NCBI GenBank assembly: GCA_964016875.1 | Contig: OZ024724.1 | Coordinates: forward strand, 29,473,786 to 29,537,785 | DNA: 64,000 bases | Reading direction: 5' to 3' | From: Fallopia convolvulus | Lineage: Eukaryota; Streptophyta; Magnoliopsida; Caryophyllales; Polygonaceae | Shown here: piece after piece, positions 39,902 through 51,505 of the stretch | How the letters are laid out: each line of letters opens with the position of its first letter | Numbering within the stretch: position 1 is the first letter of the stretch | Position numbers and translations under genes: made by a program | The notes under the pieces: generated by a model | Database searches by the model: none | What the model saw: the letters and a program-made list of their open reading frames with translations, nothing else | What the model was told of the DNA's origin: nothing

Positions 39902-41705
39902 TTGGTGGAACCAAAGAGCATCAAAGAAGCTCTAAAGGACCCAGATTGGATCCAAGCTATGCAAGAGGAACTCCATCAATTCGAGAGGAACAAGGCGTGG
40001 AGACTAGTCCCTAGGCCCAAGAACAAGAACATCATAGGAACTCGATGGGTGTTTAGGAACAAGCTTGATGATACTGGAGATGTGGCAAGGAACAAGGCAA
40101 GACTGGTCGCACAAGGGTAGTCATGGACATGGGTCGGGCTGGGCCGGGCCACCACCGAGCCGGGCCGGAGAAGTAGGGCCCAGGACCGGCCTGGTATTGT
40201 ACCGGGCTGGAGCGGGCCGGGCCCCGGGTCGGGCCGGGCTGATATATATAGGCCCGGTCCTTTATTTTTATTTTTTTATACATTAAATTTCCGGGCCGGG
40301 CCGGGCTGGCCCGGGCCCGACCGGGCTGGGCCACAATTCCCCAACTCAGGCCCGGCCCATGGCCCAGACGGGTTGGGCCCGTCTGGCCCGCGGGTTGGCC
40401 GGGCCGGGCCATTTTGGCCCACAATTATGGGTCGGGCGGGGCTGGGTTGGGCTGGCCCGCACTAATGGCCATCACTACACAAGGGTACAAGCAAGAGGAA
40501 GGAATTGACTACGATGAGACCTTCGCACCAGTTGCAAGAATCGAGGCAATACGTCTCCTCATAGCCTATGCAACATACAAGGGATTCAAACTGTACCAGA
40601 TGGATGTAAAGACGGCCTTTCTCAATGGGCACCTCAAGGAAGAAGTTTACGTAGCTCAACCCCCAGGATTCGAAGATGAGAAGCTACCCAACCACGTCTA
40701 CTTCCTGGAGAGGGCCCTCTACGGAAGAAAGAGTCTAAAGATATCCTGATAGTTCAAGTATATGTTGATGACATTATTTTTGGAGCAACTAACGAAACCC
40801 TTGTAGAGAAATTTAAGAACCTCATGAGCAGTGAATTTGAGATGAGTCTCATAGGGGAACTCACGTTCTTCTTGGGACTCCAAATCTCTCAAACAAAGGA
40901 GGGAACAAGGATTCATCAACAGAAATACATCAGAGAAATGCTCATCAAGTATGGGATGGAACACTCCAGGCCCATCGATACTCCTATCTCACCAAATTCA
41001 AGGCTCAACGCAGATGACACGGGTATAAGTGTGGATCAAAGAAATTATCGAGGTATGATCGGGTCCCTTCTATACTTGACTGCTAGTAGACCTGATATCA
41101 TGTTCTCTGTATGCCTTTGTGCTCGTTTTCAAGCTAACCCTAAGGAATCACACCTGAAAGAGGTGAAGAGGATTTTCAGGTATCTCAAAGGGAACGATAA
41201 CTTGTGCCTTTGGTATCCAAGAAATAGTTCCCTTGAGCTCATTGCATACACAGATGCAGATTTTGCAGGGCACTTGGTTGATAGAAAGAGCACATCTGGA
41301 ATGGCCCAGTTCCTAGGATCATGCCTAGTATCATGGGGATCCAAGAAGCAAAACTCAGTGGCACTCTCCACAGCTGAAGCAGAATATGTGGTTGCCGCAT
41401 CATGTTGTTCCTAAGTCCTATGGCTTAAGTCTCAACTCTAGGATTATGGTATGTCTTTTCGCCCAGTTCCCATACTATGTGATAATACTAGTGCCATTAA
41501 CATATTCAAAAATCCTGTGCATCACTCTAGGACCAAGCATATAGACATTAGGCATCATTTCCTACGTGATAATGTTGAGAATGGGAACATCTCTATGGAA
41601 CACTGTAGAACGAAAGAGCAAATTGCGGACATCCTCACTAAAGCTTTAGACAAACGTCCCTACCAGCGTTTTCGAATGCTTCTAAGGATGATAACTCTAA
41701 ACTAA
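39902..41705 (+). pseudogene. Copia reverse transcriptase and RNase H, interrupted and partly deleted
   Basis: 39902-40117 encodes the start (WIQAMQEELHQFERNKAW, GTRWVFRNK, NKARLVAQG). A MITE occupies 40118-40477, after which the domain resumes in the right register (EEGIDYDETFAPVARIEAIR, MDVKTAFLNG). The ALYGLKQAPRAWY-type block is replaced by LYGRKS, followed by a gap of about 35-40 codons. YVDDIIFGATN (active site) and the rest continue from about 40750. RNase H shows AYTDADFAG and STAEAEYV, and a stop splits it after AASCCS (41414). The last frame (41451-41705) has CDNTSAINIFKNP and TKHIDIRHHFLRD. It is inactive. Confidence 0.9.
40118..40477. mobile_element. GC-rich hAT-type MITE inside the copia reverse transcriptase
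   Basis: A 360-bp insert is flanked by the perfect 8-bp duplication CACAAGGG (40110-40117 and 40478-40485). Its ends are imperfect inverted repeats: TAGTCATGGACAT, and the complement reading TAGTGATGGCCAT. The interior is packed with GGGCCGGGC-type repeats in both directions around a short AT-rich centre. It has no coding capacity. The 8-bp site and TAG ends indicate the hAT superfamily. It must be younger than the copia insertion. Confidence 0.93.
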
Positions 41706-42126
41706 ACAAGTCCCTGTTTGTTTCTCCCTCAATGCCTGACTAGTTTAACTAGAAATGCATGATAGGGAACACTTGGAATTATTGCTTTCATTTTGCCCTG
41801 ATTACTAGTCTAGAGCTTATTTATGTACAATGGAACTTTTTTTGGCCCAAAATGATCAACCAGAGTTCCTTTTAACCCTCTCTACAAGCCACTATGACGG
41901 TTGATCATAAAACCAACCCTAAGCCAAGGGCCAGACAAACGCTTCTCATGAGCCAAACTCTTTGTCCCTTCTATCGAGTTGTAATTGTCTGGCTCCTTTT
42001 TTGAGTTCCCTAGCCTCACAAAGAACTTGAGTGTGAGTTCCCTTAACCTCTCCACTCAACATTACCTCTTGAAAGATCATGGGAACTGGTGTGCATAAGA
42101 CAAGGGAACACTAATTTCTGACGAAG
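41706..42126. other. Region between copia pol and the extra 3' ORF
   Basis: Noncoding within the element, no domain recognised. It continues the element's high density of GGGAAC-type hexamers. Confidence 0.5.
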
Positions 42127-44632
42127 TTGAACCATCACTTGGGAAACGGGTTGTTGTGTCAGACTCTGAAGCATTTTGAGCCAAGTATTCAAATTTCAAA
42201 AAGACTTCCCAAGGAAGAAAATGACGCGTGTCAGAAGCGTGCTAAAGAAGTTGAAACGTCACTCCGCATTCATTGGCCAACGGTTATCGAGGATTCCAAC
42301 TTCCCTTTCTACCCCTCGCCTTCTCTCTCTCTCTTAATAACCCTACATTGCCATTTTTGGGCTCTTCTTCATCCTTCATCCTCTGCCACTTACTCTCTCC
42401 AAACCCTTCTCACCCTCTCTTTGGAGCAAACTTCCAAATCTCTTCTCTTCCCCAAAACTTCTCCCATGGCTTCCATCTACACCTTCGAGGAAATCAAAGC
42501 TTGGGTCCTCGAAAACCCTCGAACCCTCTTCCTTTCTCAATTAGACGATATTGAGAAGGAGACAAATCCTGCCCTTCGTGATGTCCTCATCGAAGGACTT
42601 TACCACTATGTGAGCCCTCTCATGACTCCTCCTCCTCCGGCAGAGCAAACCCTTGCCATGCCTTCCTCCACCGCCACCACCTCTCAATCTCTTCCACCTC
42701 TCTCTTCCTCCGGAACTGTCATCGTCGACAGTTTCGGATCAGAACCCCCATCTAAACACGAAAAACCCAAACACTCTCACAACTCCAAACATTCCTCCAA
42801 AGACCCCTCAAAATCCAAACGTCCCTCCAAACGAAAACACTCCGAGCTCTCGTCCCCTTCTCAATACTCGGAGCCGAAAAAGAAGTCGTATTTCAAAATC
42901 GACGATTATCTCAACTGTTCCAAAGACAGCTCTTGCGTCGAGAAACCTCCTTTCATTTTCTCCTATACTTCCGACTCTGGGAACTCACAATCCCAGCGTC
43001 AACCTCCACCACCTCCTGCTCAAAATTCTTCTCCATCAGTCCCCAAACCCTGGGAACTCTAACCTCAACGCTCCCGCCTCCACACCCCCTTCTTCTCTTC
43101 CTACTATACCCGAGGGAACTCCTACCCCTCTCTCTTCCAAACAAAACACACCTCCACCACCCACCTCCCCCATTGCCCAGTCTCCCTCTCACAATCCAAA
43201 AAACGCCTGTAGGATCTCTAGTCCCAAGGCATCCAATAACCTTCCTCCTTCTTCTCCCTCCACACTCAAACTTCCATCTCCTCCTCCATCGGCCCAAAAA
43301 GTCTTAACCCTAGACTCCGACGACGACGATCTTCCAATCGTCGTCGTACTCTGCAAAAAGGCCAAGGGGCAGTCTCCTATAGTCATGGGAACTACGGAAG
43401 AAGAAGCACAACTCAAAGCCCTCGAGGAAGAATTCTGAGGCGCTCTCACAGGGCCTTCAGAAGGCCAAGGGAACAAGATCCCGAAAGAAGGGAACCCGGC
43501 ACTGTCTGTTGTCGTCGGGCAAAGCAACCGTCATCAAGAAGATGATGACGAGGAAACCGGGTTGAGCTCAAGCTCCTCGGAGGATGAAGGGACCTCCAGC
43601 GATGACGCTGAGGAACACGAGGAGGCCACTACTGCCAACGAGCCTGCTGGCATCCCAACTCTAGGACACCAACTGGTGGTGTCGGCACAGGCCCCACAGG
43701 AAAGGAACCAGCCTCTGATGATCGAAGCGGCTGCATCCCCCCAGCTGAAACGCACGACTGTTGTCTCCAGGGGGAACACAAAGAAGAAAGGGAAAGGAAT
43801 TGTGCCCAAGAAAGTCTATGTCTCTGACAATCGCAAGCTCCTTCCCCCTCTCATCATCTTTGAAGCAACACTCACGGACAACGGGCTTGGGCAACTGTGG
43901 GAACTGCTCAAGGCCCAAGGATGGGAACATCTCTGTGATGAGGCTGTGAGTGTGGATCCCTCACAGGTGCGCCTCTTCTACAATCACTTTGTCGTCCAAG
44001 AGGAGGGCACCAAGGGAACTCTCTCCCTAAATAGCGACGACTTCATCTTCATCACCTCCACTCTTCGCCTCTTACTCCAGGTCCCGGCTCAGGGCGTAGA
44101 TACCGTGCCTGCCAAGCTCTGGGGCGACTACTACAGCGCAGAGATCTATAACACGATCTATGAGGGCCGAGTTCCCACCACTGGCACATCAACCCATCAC
44201 TTGTCCCTCATTGCTAAGCTGGCCCATCAATTCATCATCAATGTGGTGATCCCTCGCCAAGAGAAGCGCCTTGTCATCAACATCCCTGATGCCATTCTCC
44301 TCTACCACTTTCTCCTGAAAAAACCCATAAATCTCCCACGCATAATTCTAGGGCACATGGAGAAGTGCATGGCTTCCAAATCCCACTCCCTTCCTTACGC
44401 TGGCCTAATCAAGAAACTCTTGCTCAGAGAGGGTCTCTACGACACCTCCAAAGAAGAGGTCACCATCGGAAGGGAACTGGACATTTCTGTCGTCCAGAAA
44501 ATGCGTCACTCTGAGCCAGTGGAGGAACACGAAAGGCTGGCTTCCGGTGAAGGCGCTCAGGATGGGAACACTCAAGTGTTGATGCACATTGCCACACTCT
44601 CGACAAGATGGCAAGGGACCAAGAAAAGATAG
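42127..44632 (+). pseudogene. Extra 3' ORF of the copia element (env-like position), frameshifted
   Basis: The first frame reaches 43062 and includes MASIYTFEEIKAWVLENPRTLFLSQLDDIEKETNPALRD (42466 on), followed by a serine- and proline-rich basic stretch. The frame then shifts to 42653-43438 and again to 43562-44632. The last part has an acidic run and a conserved-looking block, LPPLIIFEATLTDNGLGQLWELL...LCDEAVSVDPSQVRLFYNHF. This resembles the putative plant transposon protein domain seen in the 3' ORFs of SIRE-type elements. No signal peptide, transmembrane helix or furin-like site is evident, so an envelope role is not supported by the sequence. Function unknown. Confidence 0.7.
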
Positions 44633-45080
44633 CTAAAGGCCAAGAAAAGCTTGTACAAGTCGTGACACGACTTTGTGATGCCCTATTCCCACCAAGCCCG
44701 TGATCTTTTCTTTCCCTTCTCCTTAGCCTCACTGTTCCCACAAATATTGTCTCTTATGTTCCTATGTACATATCTTGCTTAAGTAATGAATGGTTTTTAG
44801 TATGATTGCGTGTTCCTTTCTTTCCCTATTTATGTATTTACTTGTTTTTGATGATGTCAAAAGGGGGAAAGACAAAAAATGCGAGATGAGTTAAGTTGAA
44901 AAGATATCATAGAATACGCTATAGCTAAGGGGGAACAATTGCATAAAAAGCTAAGTACGAACTCAGTGATTCACAAGAAGTGGCTCCCTAGGAATACGCG
45001 TAGGAACTCATCTTCATATCATGCTTTGAAATACTTGCTTATTTTTGTGATGGGTTTGTCATCATCAAAAAGGGGGAAAT
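44633..45080 (+). other. 3' untranslated region and polypurine tract of the copia element
   Basis: Noncoding sequence leads to AAAAAGGGGGAAAT (45067-45080), which abuts the 3' LTR and is the polypurine tract that primes plus-strand DNA. A second G/A run (AAAAGGGGGAAAG) at about 44858 looks like an upstream polypurine copy. Confidence 0.8.
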
Positions 45081-46135
45081 TGTTGGGACGATGTTGGGAC
45101 CTCTAGTTCTAAATATCGGAACAACGATTTCGTTCTCCGAGTTTTGATAATGACAAACGCCATAAGGAACTAATGTGCTTCGATCAAGTATTTCTAAGGA
45201 ACACATGTTGAGCAAAGAACTTCCATGAATAACCAAAGATCACAGAAGCACACAATGAAGAGTTTCCATCAAGGGAACTCTGAAGAGGAAAGTTCCCATT
45301 GCATGGGAACCCCCAGGAATGACCAGAGAACACAGGCTTACACGATGAAGAGTTTCTCCCAAAAGAACTCTGAAGAGGACAGTTCCCACGACATGGGAAC
45401 TCACATGTAAAGACAAGGACCGGTCAACGCATATCACGGGATCCTGTCTTAGACAGGATGAAGGCACAGTCCGAGGAGCAGACTGTCACGAGTGATCCAA
45501 CGGTTCGATCGTTTCAAGAAGTTGACCTAGTTCAAATCGAAGTCACATGTGAAGAAAGTACAACTTGGGCATCAAGCAAAGGGCATTTCGGACACAAATG
45601 AAAGATGCGATTGAAGCCCAAGTACACTTGAGTATAAAGCCAAATGAATAGTACTCGGATTGAGTACTTCTCCCAGAACTCACAAATACCCACAACAGAG
45701 AAAGAGAAAGAAGAAGAGAAGTCTTCGACGGCGAGTGTCTGATCTCGACGACGGTGAAGCCAAGTTCCCAGGAGCAAGGGAACTGCGATTCAGTGTAAGG
45801 TATGAGTTACTTATTTAGTTGTTGTTGTTCGCTTAGGAACTCAGTTGAGAAGATTCATTAGTGTTGCTAGAGTTAGGTAGAACTCGTAGGAACAGAGAAG
45901 TTTAAATCTGGTTGTTTGTAACTAAGGAACAAATCAATAATATAAGTAAGTCATTCAAAATCCTCCAAGCGGAGGTAGAGGTTTACCCATACAACTAGTT
46001 GGTTGTAGTGGGGTTCCTCTATAAGGAACTGTGTTTTTCTGCCTTTCTAATACTTGCGATATTGTTTCTTCCACTGCCTTGGGAACAACTTAACAACCAG
46101 TTCCCAAGCTCTTGCTAACCGGTTACGATCCAACA
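45081..46135 (+). repeat. 3' LTR of the copia element
   Basis: 1,055 bp with the same TG...CA ends as the 5' copy. Differences are scattered substitutions and small compensating indels, about 35 by eye. The target duplication GATAT follows at 46136-46140. Confidence 0.97.
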
Positions 46136-46140
46136 GATAT

Positions 46141-46899
46141 TTTAATGTTCCTTGAAATTCGTGTCGGTATTGCTTAGCTCTTAATTAATCTCGGGGAGGC
46201 CATAAAAAATATATATTCTTGGAAAAGTGTGCTCGACTTGAGTGATATTTGGATGTAAATGGGTAATTTTGACATGTCTCGAAAAACGTGTCCAAGTTAC
46301 TTCGCTTGTAAGCTTGCTCGTATAAGTTTGTTTCTTAGTGGTGAATAAAACTCGTATACGTAATAAAACAAGGTTTCAGACATTGGATGGCGTGAAGTCA
46401 AGTAAATAAATCCCAAAAAACCATGCCCCTTTAAATTTACGGAAATGCCATTTCCATATTCCTTTTCCAGAAAAATCATGCCTCTTTAAATAAATTTACG
46501 GAAATGTCATTTCCATATCTCGACACTTCTTAGTGACTGTTAAAATAAAGTCTCCGTCTTATAATCGCCGCGCAACACACGGCCTTATTGCTAGTATACC
46601 AAAATTATTGCGGATCAAATTTCAAATGGGAATTTTCGGCCAACTTACTAATGTGTTCACTAGAAGTGTGATTACTTCCCAAGCTAAAAAAAAAGTAGAT
46701 AATATGTCATTCTCACCCCCTAAGCTAACAAAAAAAAGTAGATAATATGTCATTATCATCCTTCAATGAAAAATGTGTATGCGATGTGAACGGTTAAAAT
46801 TAATTGTCATAATTATTTTCGTTCTTATTTATCATAAAGGTATTTTTATTTATTATGTTTTTCTATTTTTAAGTATTTTATTATAAAATTAAATATGAC
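46141..46899. other. Intergenic AT-rich sequence
   Basis: No gene seen. A short direct repeat (AAATTTACGGAAATG then CCATTTCCATAT) occurs at about 46433-46458 and 46494-46517. Confidence 0.5.
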
Positions 46900-47230
46900 G
46901 GTTATTCGTCATGATGAAAGATTCTATTTAAGTCGAAAGATAGAATTTTCACTTGGATTGGGGAACAATAAATAGCTTGTTGGGCTTGGAGCATTATCGG
47001 CCCGCCCTTAGAGAGAGAGTTTTCGACCTTCTCTCTCCAACTTCTCTATTATAAATACATGTATTCGTCATGTATGATGAACACCTTATATTCGTTGAGC
47101 TCGCACACACGTCTTGTCTTTTACCTCGACGTTCGATCGACAATTATGCTCTTCTGACTTAGGCATCGGAAGTGGATTAGGGGGTCCCTGGCCCATGTGT
47201 CCATTGTTTTGTAGATTTTAGGTTGAAGAG
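46900..47230 (+). repeat. LTR-like fragment (promoter and R-U5 type sequence)
   Basis: TATAAATACATG at about 47050 is followed by CTTAGGCATCGGAAGTGG near 47156 and GGGGGTCCCTGGCC. A TATA box followed by TTAGGCATCGGA is a common pattern in LTRs of plant Ty3/gypsy elements. No second LTR or target duplication was found. A relic at best. Confidence 0.35.
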
Positions 47231-47297
47231 GAGCTTGGAACGGAAGGTGAAGAAGGGAGTATACGATCAGTGCATTGAAGACGGATTTTTGTGCACT

Positions 47298-47327
47298 AAC
47301 ACACACACACACACATATATATATAAA
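47298..47327. repeat. (AC)n(AT)n microsatellite
   Basis: A run of CA/AC dinucleotides passes directly into TA dinucleotides. Confidence 0.85.
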
Positions 47328-47887
47328 ATAGAAATGGGACTTATCATGAAAACTATGATATTTTACCTTCTTCCTCAATCTCTATAAACAATTGAATGAT
47401 GATTTCAATTTCAACCTACACCCCTCCCACTTTCTTCGATTGATTGTTTGATATGATGTAGATTCAAATTTGGTTATTTTATTGTGAAGAGAAATTAGTA
47501 CCCCATGCCCCACTTTGTAAATTTGTTTGCAAAAATGGCTTGGTATTCCAATGTTACATCAATGTCCAAAATAATAGCCTAAATGCCCAAAAATATAGTA
47601 AAAATGCCCAAAATCATGCCCTTTCCTTTTTTAGAGAAATATTAAAATAATTCATTTTTTTGAAACTTTAAATTATGAAAATTATTTTCAATTTAAAACA
47701 TAAAATGGTTTCTACTGATTTAAAAAATTAAGATTTAGAAATTTTAAATTAAATTGAGAGGAATGAATTAAAAACTAATCAAAAACAAAACACGTCGTCT
47801 TCATTCTTCTTTCTCGAGCCAGAGTCTCTCTCCTCACCATTCTTCTTTCTTGAGCCAGCGTCGTCTCTTCGTCACCATTCTTCTTTT
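47328..47887. other. AT-rich intergenic sequence
   Basis: No gene. A short imperfect repeat of CATTCTTCTTTCT(C/T)GAGCCAG lies at about 47798-47860. Confidence 0.5.
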
Positions 47888-48420
47888 ATTATTGTTTCCA
47901 TTAAGATTTCTATCTTTTTAACATCCGTTATATTTCTCATTTAAAGTAAACAATATATTTCGTAACAAATCTAATCTATTACAATTTCCTTTTCCTTTTT
48001 AAGTCCGTGACATGATCATATAGATGTATGACAATAAAATAAACAAGAATGACAGTATAAAATCTAGCCCGAGTAAACTTTGACGGAAATCTCAACCAAC
48101 TAGTATTTTTTCCATATCTTTGACTTTTCTTTTATCCACTATAATTGGTTATTATTGTTTCCATTAATATTGGTATTTTTTAAGATTGTTATCTTTCTAA
48201 TATCCGTTATATCTCTCATTTAAAGGAAATAAAATATTTCGTAACAAATCTAATTCGTTTGCAATGTACTTTTCCTTTTTAAGTACGTGACAGGATCATA
48301 GAGAGGTATGATAGTAGAATAGGCAAGCATGACAGTATAAAATCTAGCCCGAGTAGACTTTGACGGAAATCTCAACCAACTAGTATCTTTGTCATATCTT
48401 TGACTTTTCTTTTTTCCATT
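47888..48420. repeat. Imperfect tandem duplication of about 260 bp
   Basis: 47888-48140 and 48151-48420 match along their length with scattered substitutions and small indels. Both begin ATTATTGTTTCCATTAA, share CATCCGTTATAT / ATATCCGTTATAT, and end in ACTTTGACGGAAATCTCAA plus CCAACTAGTAT. Neither has coding capacity. Confidence 0.85.
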
Positions 48421-49559
48421 TTTACTCCTTATTTTCCGTAAACACTTTAAGATCATAACCAATAAATCATTTTAAAATATCTTTTCACATTATTTTTATT
48501 TATCTATTTTTTCAATTTTCCTTTTCTGATTTTAATTCTTCCAATTTAATAATTTATTTCTAAAAAACTTTACAAATTTAAATTCAAATAATTAAACAAT
48601 AAAATAATGAAAAATAAAATTGCACAAATGCCAAAAATGCATGATTTGCAATTTCCTATAATATGGGGTACTTTTGCAACCTTTTTTGTACATGGGTTAC
48701 CCTTGTAAATCCGCCTTTTATGAATGGATTCAAATCCAGATTTGGCTTTCAATATAATTGAAATTTTCAATCTAAAATAAAATTAATTGAACTTTATAGT
48801 GCATAACTGCATATGAACTTGGATTCAACCTTTTGTTCATCTTGTTTGTCATAGGTGAGTCTTCTATTATTGAATTTAGAAATTTTGTGATGTCGGTTTT
48901 GATGATTTGGGAGATGGTTAATTGTAAGTTGTTTGATGAAATGACTAAGAAACAAGAGTAAAGATTCATCCCATAATAATCATGTAGCTCTTAATTTGAA
49001 CTTGAAAATATTTTTTTATAAACCTCATAAGATTTTACACGAACCTTATAGGGTTAGCTTATGAACTTATTGTAGGTTGTTCTTCAACCTTAGTTAATGT
49101 AAGTAGAATTTGTCCCAATCCTAATAATATTGATAATATTGATGATTTTTTATGTAGTTGATGTGATATGATATTGCTGATGTATATTAGCATCCATTTT
49201 TTCCATAAATTATTTCCGGTTTATTGTTATTTTGAAACTCAATTATTGATGTTTGGTTGCTGCTAAGTACCAATTTTTTCACTATAGTGGAAAATTGTCT
49301 CACTTGTTCAACATTATAGTTTTTACACTTAATTATTGTCATGGTTAAACCTTTCTTTATAAATAATATTTTCATTCAATATATTTAAAAATATGAAAAA
49401 GTCTTGAGAAAGGAAATAGAACAAAATGAACCGCATTAATTGAACATGAACCTTGAAATAATTATATGTGAACCTTGGATAACCTCTACATTATTTATGA
49501 ATCTCAAGGAAATAAATATGAACCTCAAGGAAATCTCAAGAGGAGGTACACATTCAAAG
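48421..49559. other. AT-rich intergenic sequence, no gene seen
   Basis: No reading frame of any promise. Around 49420-49540 short GAACCT(T/C)(G/A)A units recur (TGAACCTTGAAATA, TGAACCTCAAGGAAAT), a degenerate minisatellite-like tract. Confidence 0.5.
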
Positions 49560-49902
49560 GAGTAATTTCAAAGACTTGAAGATCAAGGCGAGACATGGTT
49601 GAAGGAAGAGTTTTCCCTAAACAAGGCACCTGAAAGGTGGTATGTCATCTCTTCTATTTGTAAACCAAGGTGCTCATCATCATATGGGTTCTCCTTGGAA
49701 ATATCATCATATGAGTTCTCCTTGGAAATATCATATATTTGTAATACCATTGTAATGAACTACGATTCTTTTTAATGAATAAGATTTCCGTTTTAACTCA
49801 TTTTTATTTACATTATGTATTTTAAAGCCTTGGGCGGTTCTGTTTAGGTTAATCCGTGATCATTGACAGTAATATCCCTTAAGATAAAATAGGGGTGTTA
49901 CA
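49560..49902 (+). repeat. 3' end of a Ty3/gypsy-type LTR (relic)
   Basis: It ends GATAAAATAGGGGTGTTACA at 49902, after a GACAGTAATATCCC block. The same kind of ending recurs at 57823 (GGCGGTAACATCCC then TAAAATAGGGGGTGCTACA). A 28-nt unit with CATATGRGTTCTCCTTGGAAATAT is duplicated at about 49680-49735. Only the end is readable; the start is not defined. Confidence 0.45.
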
Positions 49903-50126
49903 TGATTTGTCTCCATGTTCTTGTTTAGGATAACACTGAATTCTTAATCATTTTTTATCCTTTTTGTTGCTTTTTTTAAAGGATCCTCCCCTTCCATGAT
50001 CTTTGAACAACCTACCCTTAATAATAAATTGTGGCATATTTGCATCTAGATTTTGTAGGATTGTTGTTCCCTAGTCACTTGTCATTTTTCACGCTCCTAA
50101 AAGTCGAATCATCTAAAGTGATAAAT
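49903..50126. other. Intergenic sequence between LTR relics
   Basis: Nothing recognised. Confidence 0.4.
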
Positions 50127-50560
50127 TGTAATATCCGTAGTTTTTATGGATATTTTTGGAAAATTTCCGGGCATTTTTCTAAGTCCCGTTTACTTAATCT
50201 CGTTACGCGTTATGATCAGATTAATGGAAATTGTTCCTAAAAATTTCAAGGTGATAGAATAAAATCATTGGAACTGATTTTATTAACCTATATAATTTTT
50301 GGGATCACTTCCATGAAAGAAGTACTTTGATCGGGTGAGCTCCGCTTAATTAATTATGTACCGTGAAGGTTATACTCTGAAACGGATGCTTTAAAATTGA
50401 AAGTAGCAAGATAAAATCATTCGAGTTGATTTTATTAGTCTACATAATTTTTAAGACATTTTTTACAAAAGGTATATTATAATCTGGGGTATATAATTTT
50501 ACCACCCAAACGCAATTCCCGATCCGATCCAATAGACATACACTCTTACTAGCCTATCCA
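50127..50560 (+). repeat. 5' start of a Ty3/gypsy-type LTR (relic)
   Basis: It begins TGTAATATCCGTAG, the complement-like partner of the ...GTTACA and ...GCTACA endings seen at 49902 and 57823. Two imperfect copies of AGATAAAATCATT then GATTTTATTA lie at about 50245-50290 and 50410-50450. The extent is uncertain. Confidence 0.4.
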
Positions 50561-51410
50561 TATCATTTTACTTGCAAGTTACCTATGTATTTTCATCTCT
50601 TGATGCCCACGTATAATACTTTAACCCCACGTTCACTTTACCATATAAATACCACTTCGTTCCAAATCTATATATCTATATACTTTTACTAAACTCGAAT
50701 CTCTCTATCCTATTTGTCACTCATCTAACTATGCCACATAAACATCTTAATTTTTAAATTTACTTCTTTACCCTTTCTTCTTTTTAGTATTTACAATCCT
50801 TAAAAATATATAATATAATAATATTAATATTGTTATTAATATACAATGATCTACTACTTTCTTTTATGGACAATTTAAATATTATATAATTGTATATCAT
50901 CATCTTTAATATGTATCGTTATTTTATTTCAATGGCAAGTATGAAACTATCCTTACATAATATCTCTAATATATAATGATATACTACTTTTTTTATGGAT
51001 AAAATTTAAATATTATAAAATTGTACATCATCATCTTTTTAATAATTAAATAATAATATATATAATATAATATTATTGCTAATGTTATTAATATATAATT
51101 GTATCCTTAAATTATAGTATGATTTTTATCTTTTTTCCAATATTATATGTACGTTCTTTTTGATAACGTATCTTAATTTTTTCAATGATAAATAGTAAAT
51201 TTAATATTATGCCACGTAGATATATTTAAATGTTCATTTATCTCTTTGTTCTTAATATTTTTTAGAATTTACACCCCTATATATCATAAAAATATTATGG
51301 ATGAATTAAGTAAATAGCAAAAAAAACCTAATTAGGTAGATATTAAGAAGGGTGTAAAAATTAAGTAAATAACAAAACACCCAATCACCCACCCCCCACC
51401 CCACTCCCAC
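50561..51410. other. Very AT-rich intergenic sequence
   Basis: No gene. Repeated imperfect runs around ATATAATGATATACTACTTT and TAAATATTATA occur at about 50840-51010. The final 40 bp before 51411 turns C-rich. Confidence 0.5.
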
Positions 51411-51505
51411 CGAGTTGACTCGGTTGTTGACCGGGTTGACTCGCCCGTTGACCGAGTTGACACGGTCGTTGACCGACCGTTGACCGGTGTTGACCGGCAT
51501 TGACC
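51411..51505. repeat. Cluster of nine TTGAC motifs
   Basis: In 95 bp the sequence TTGAC occurs nine times on the plus strand, mostly as GTTGACCG or GTTGACTCG at 8-12 bp spacing. TTGAC(C/T) is the core of the W box bound by WRKY factors, but a simple minisatellite origin is equally possible. It lies directly against the GTCATCA array. Confidence 0.8.

Larger units (their letters stand above)
35031..46135 (+). mobile_element. Full-length Ty1/copia retrotransposon, SIRE/Maximus-like, 11.1 kb
   Basis: Two 1,055-bp LTRs begin TGTTGGGA and end CCAACA, flanked by the 5-bp duplication GATAT (35026-35030 and 46136-46140). The internal region has a tRNA-Met-type primer site, gag, protease, integrase, reverse transcriptase and RNase H, with integrase before reverse transcriptase as in copia elements. 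A 3-kb extra region with a further open frame comes before the polypurine tract. Large size, about 1-kb LTRs and an extra 3' ORF fit the SIRE/Maximus lineage. By eye the LTRs differ at about 35 positions (roughly 97% identity), so insertion is fairly recent. Several stops, a deletion in reverse transcriptase and a nested MITE make it non-autonomous. Confidence 0.95.

Noticed and set aside
42953..43297. Antisense glycine/arginine-rich frame in the copia 3' ORF
   Set aside because: Mirror image of the proline/serine-rich sense strand, no independent support.
42127..44632. Labelling the copia 3' ORF as a retroviral envelope gene
   Set aside because: No signal peptide, membrane segment or processing site is visible; only its position is env-like.
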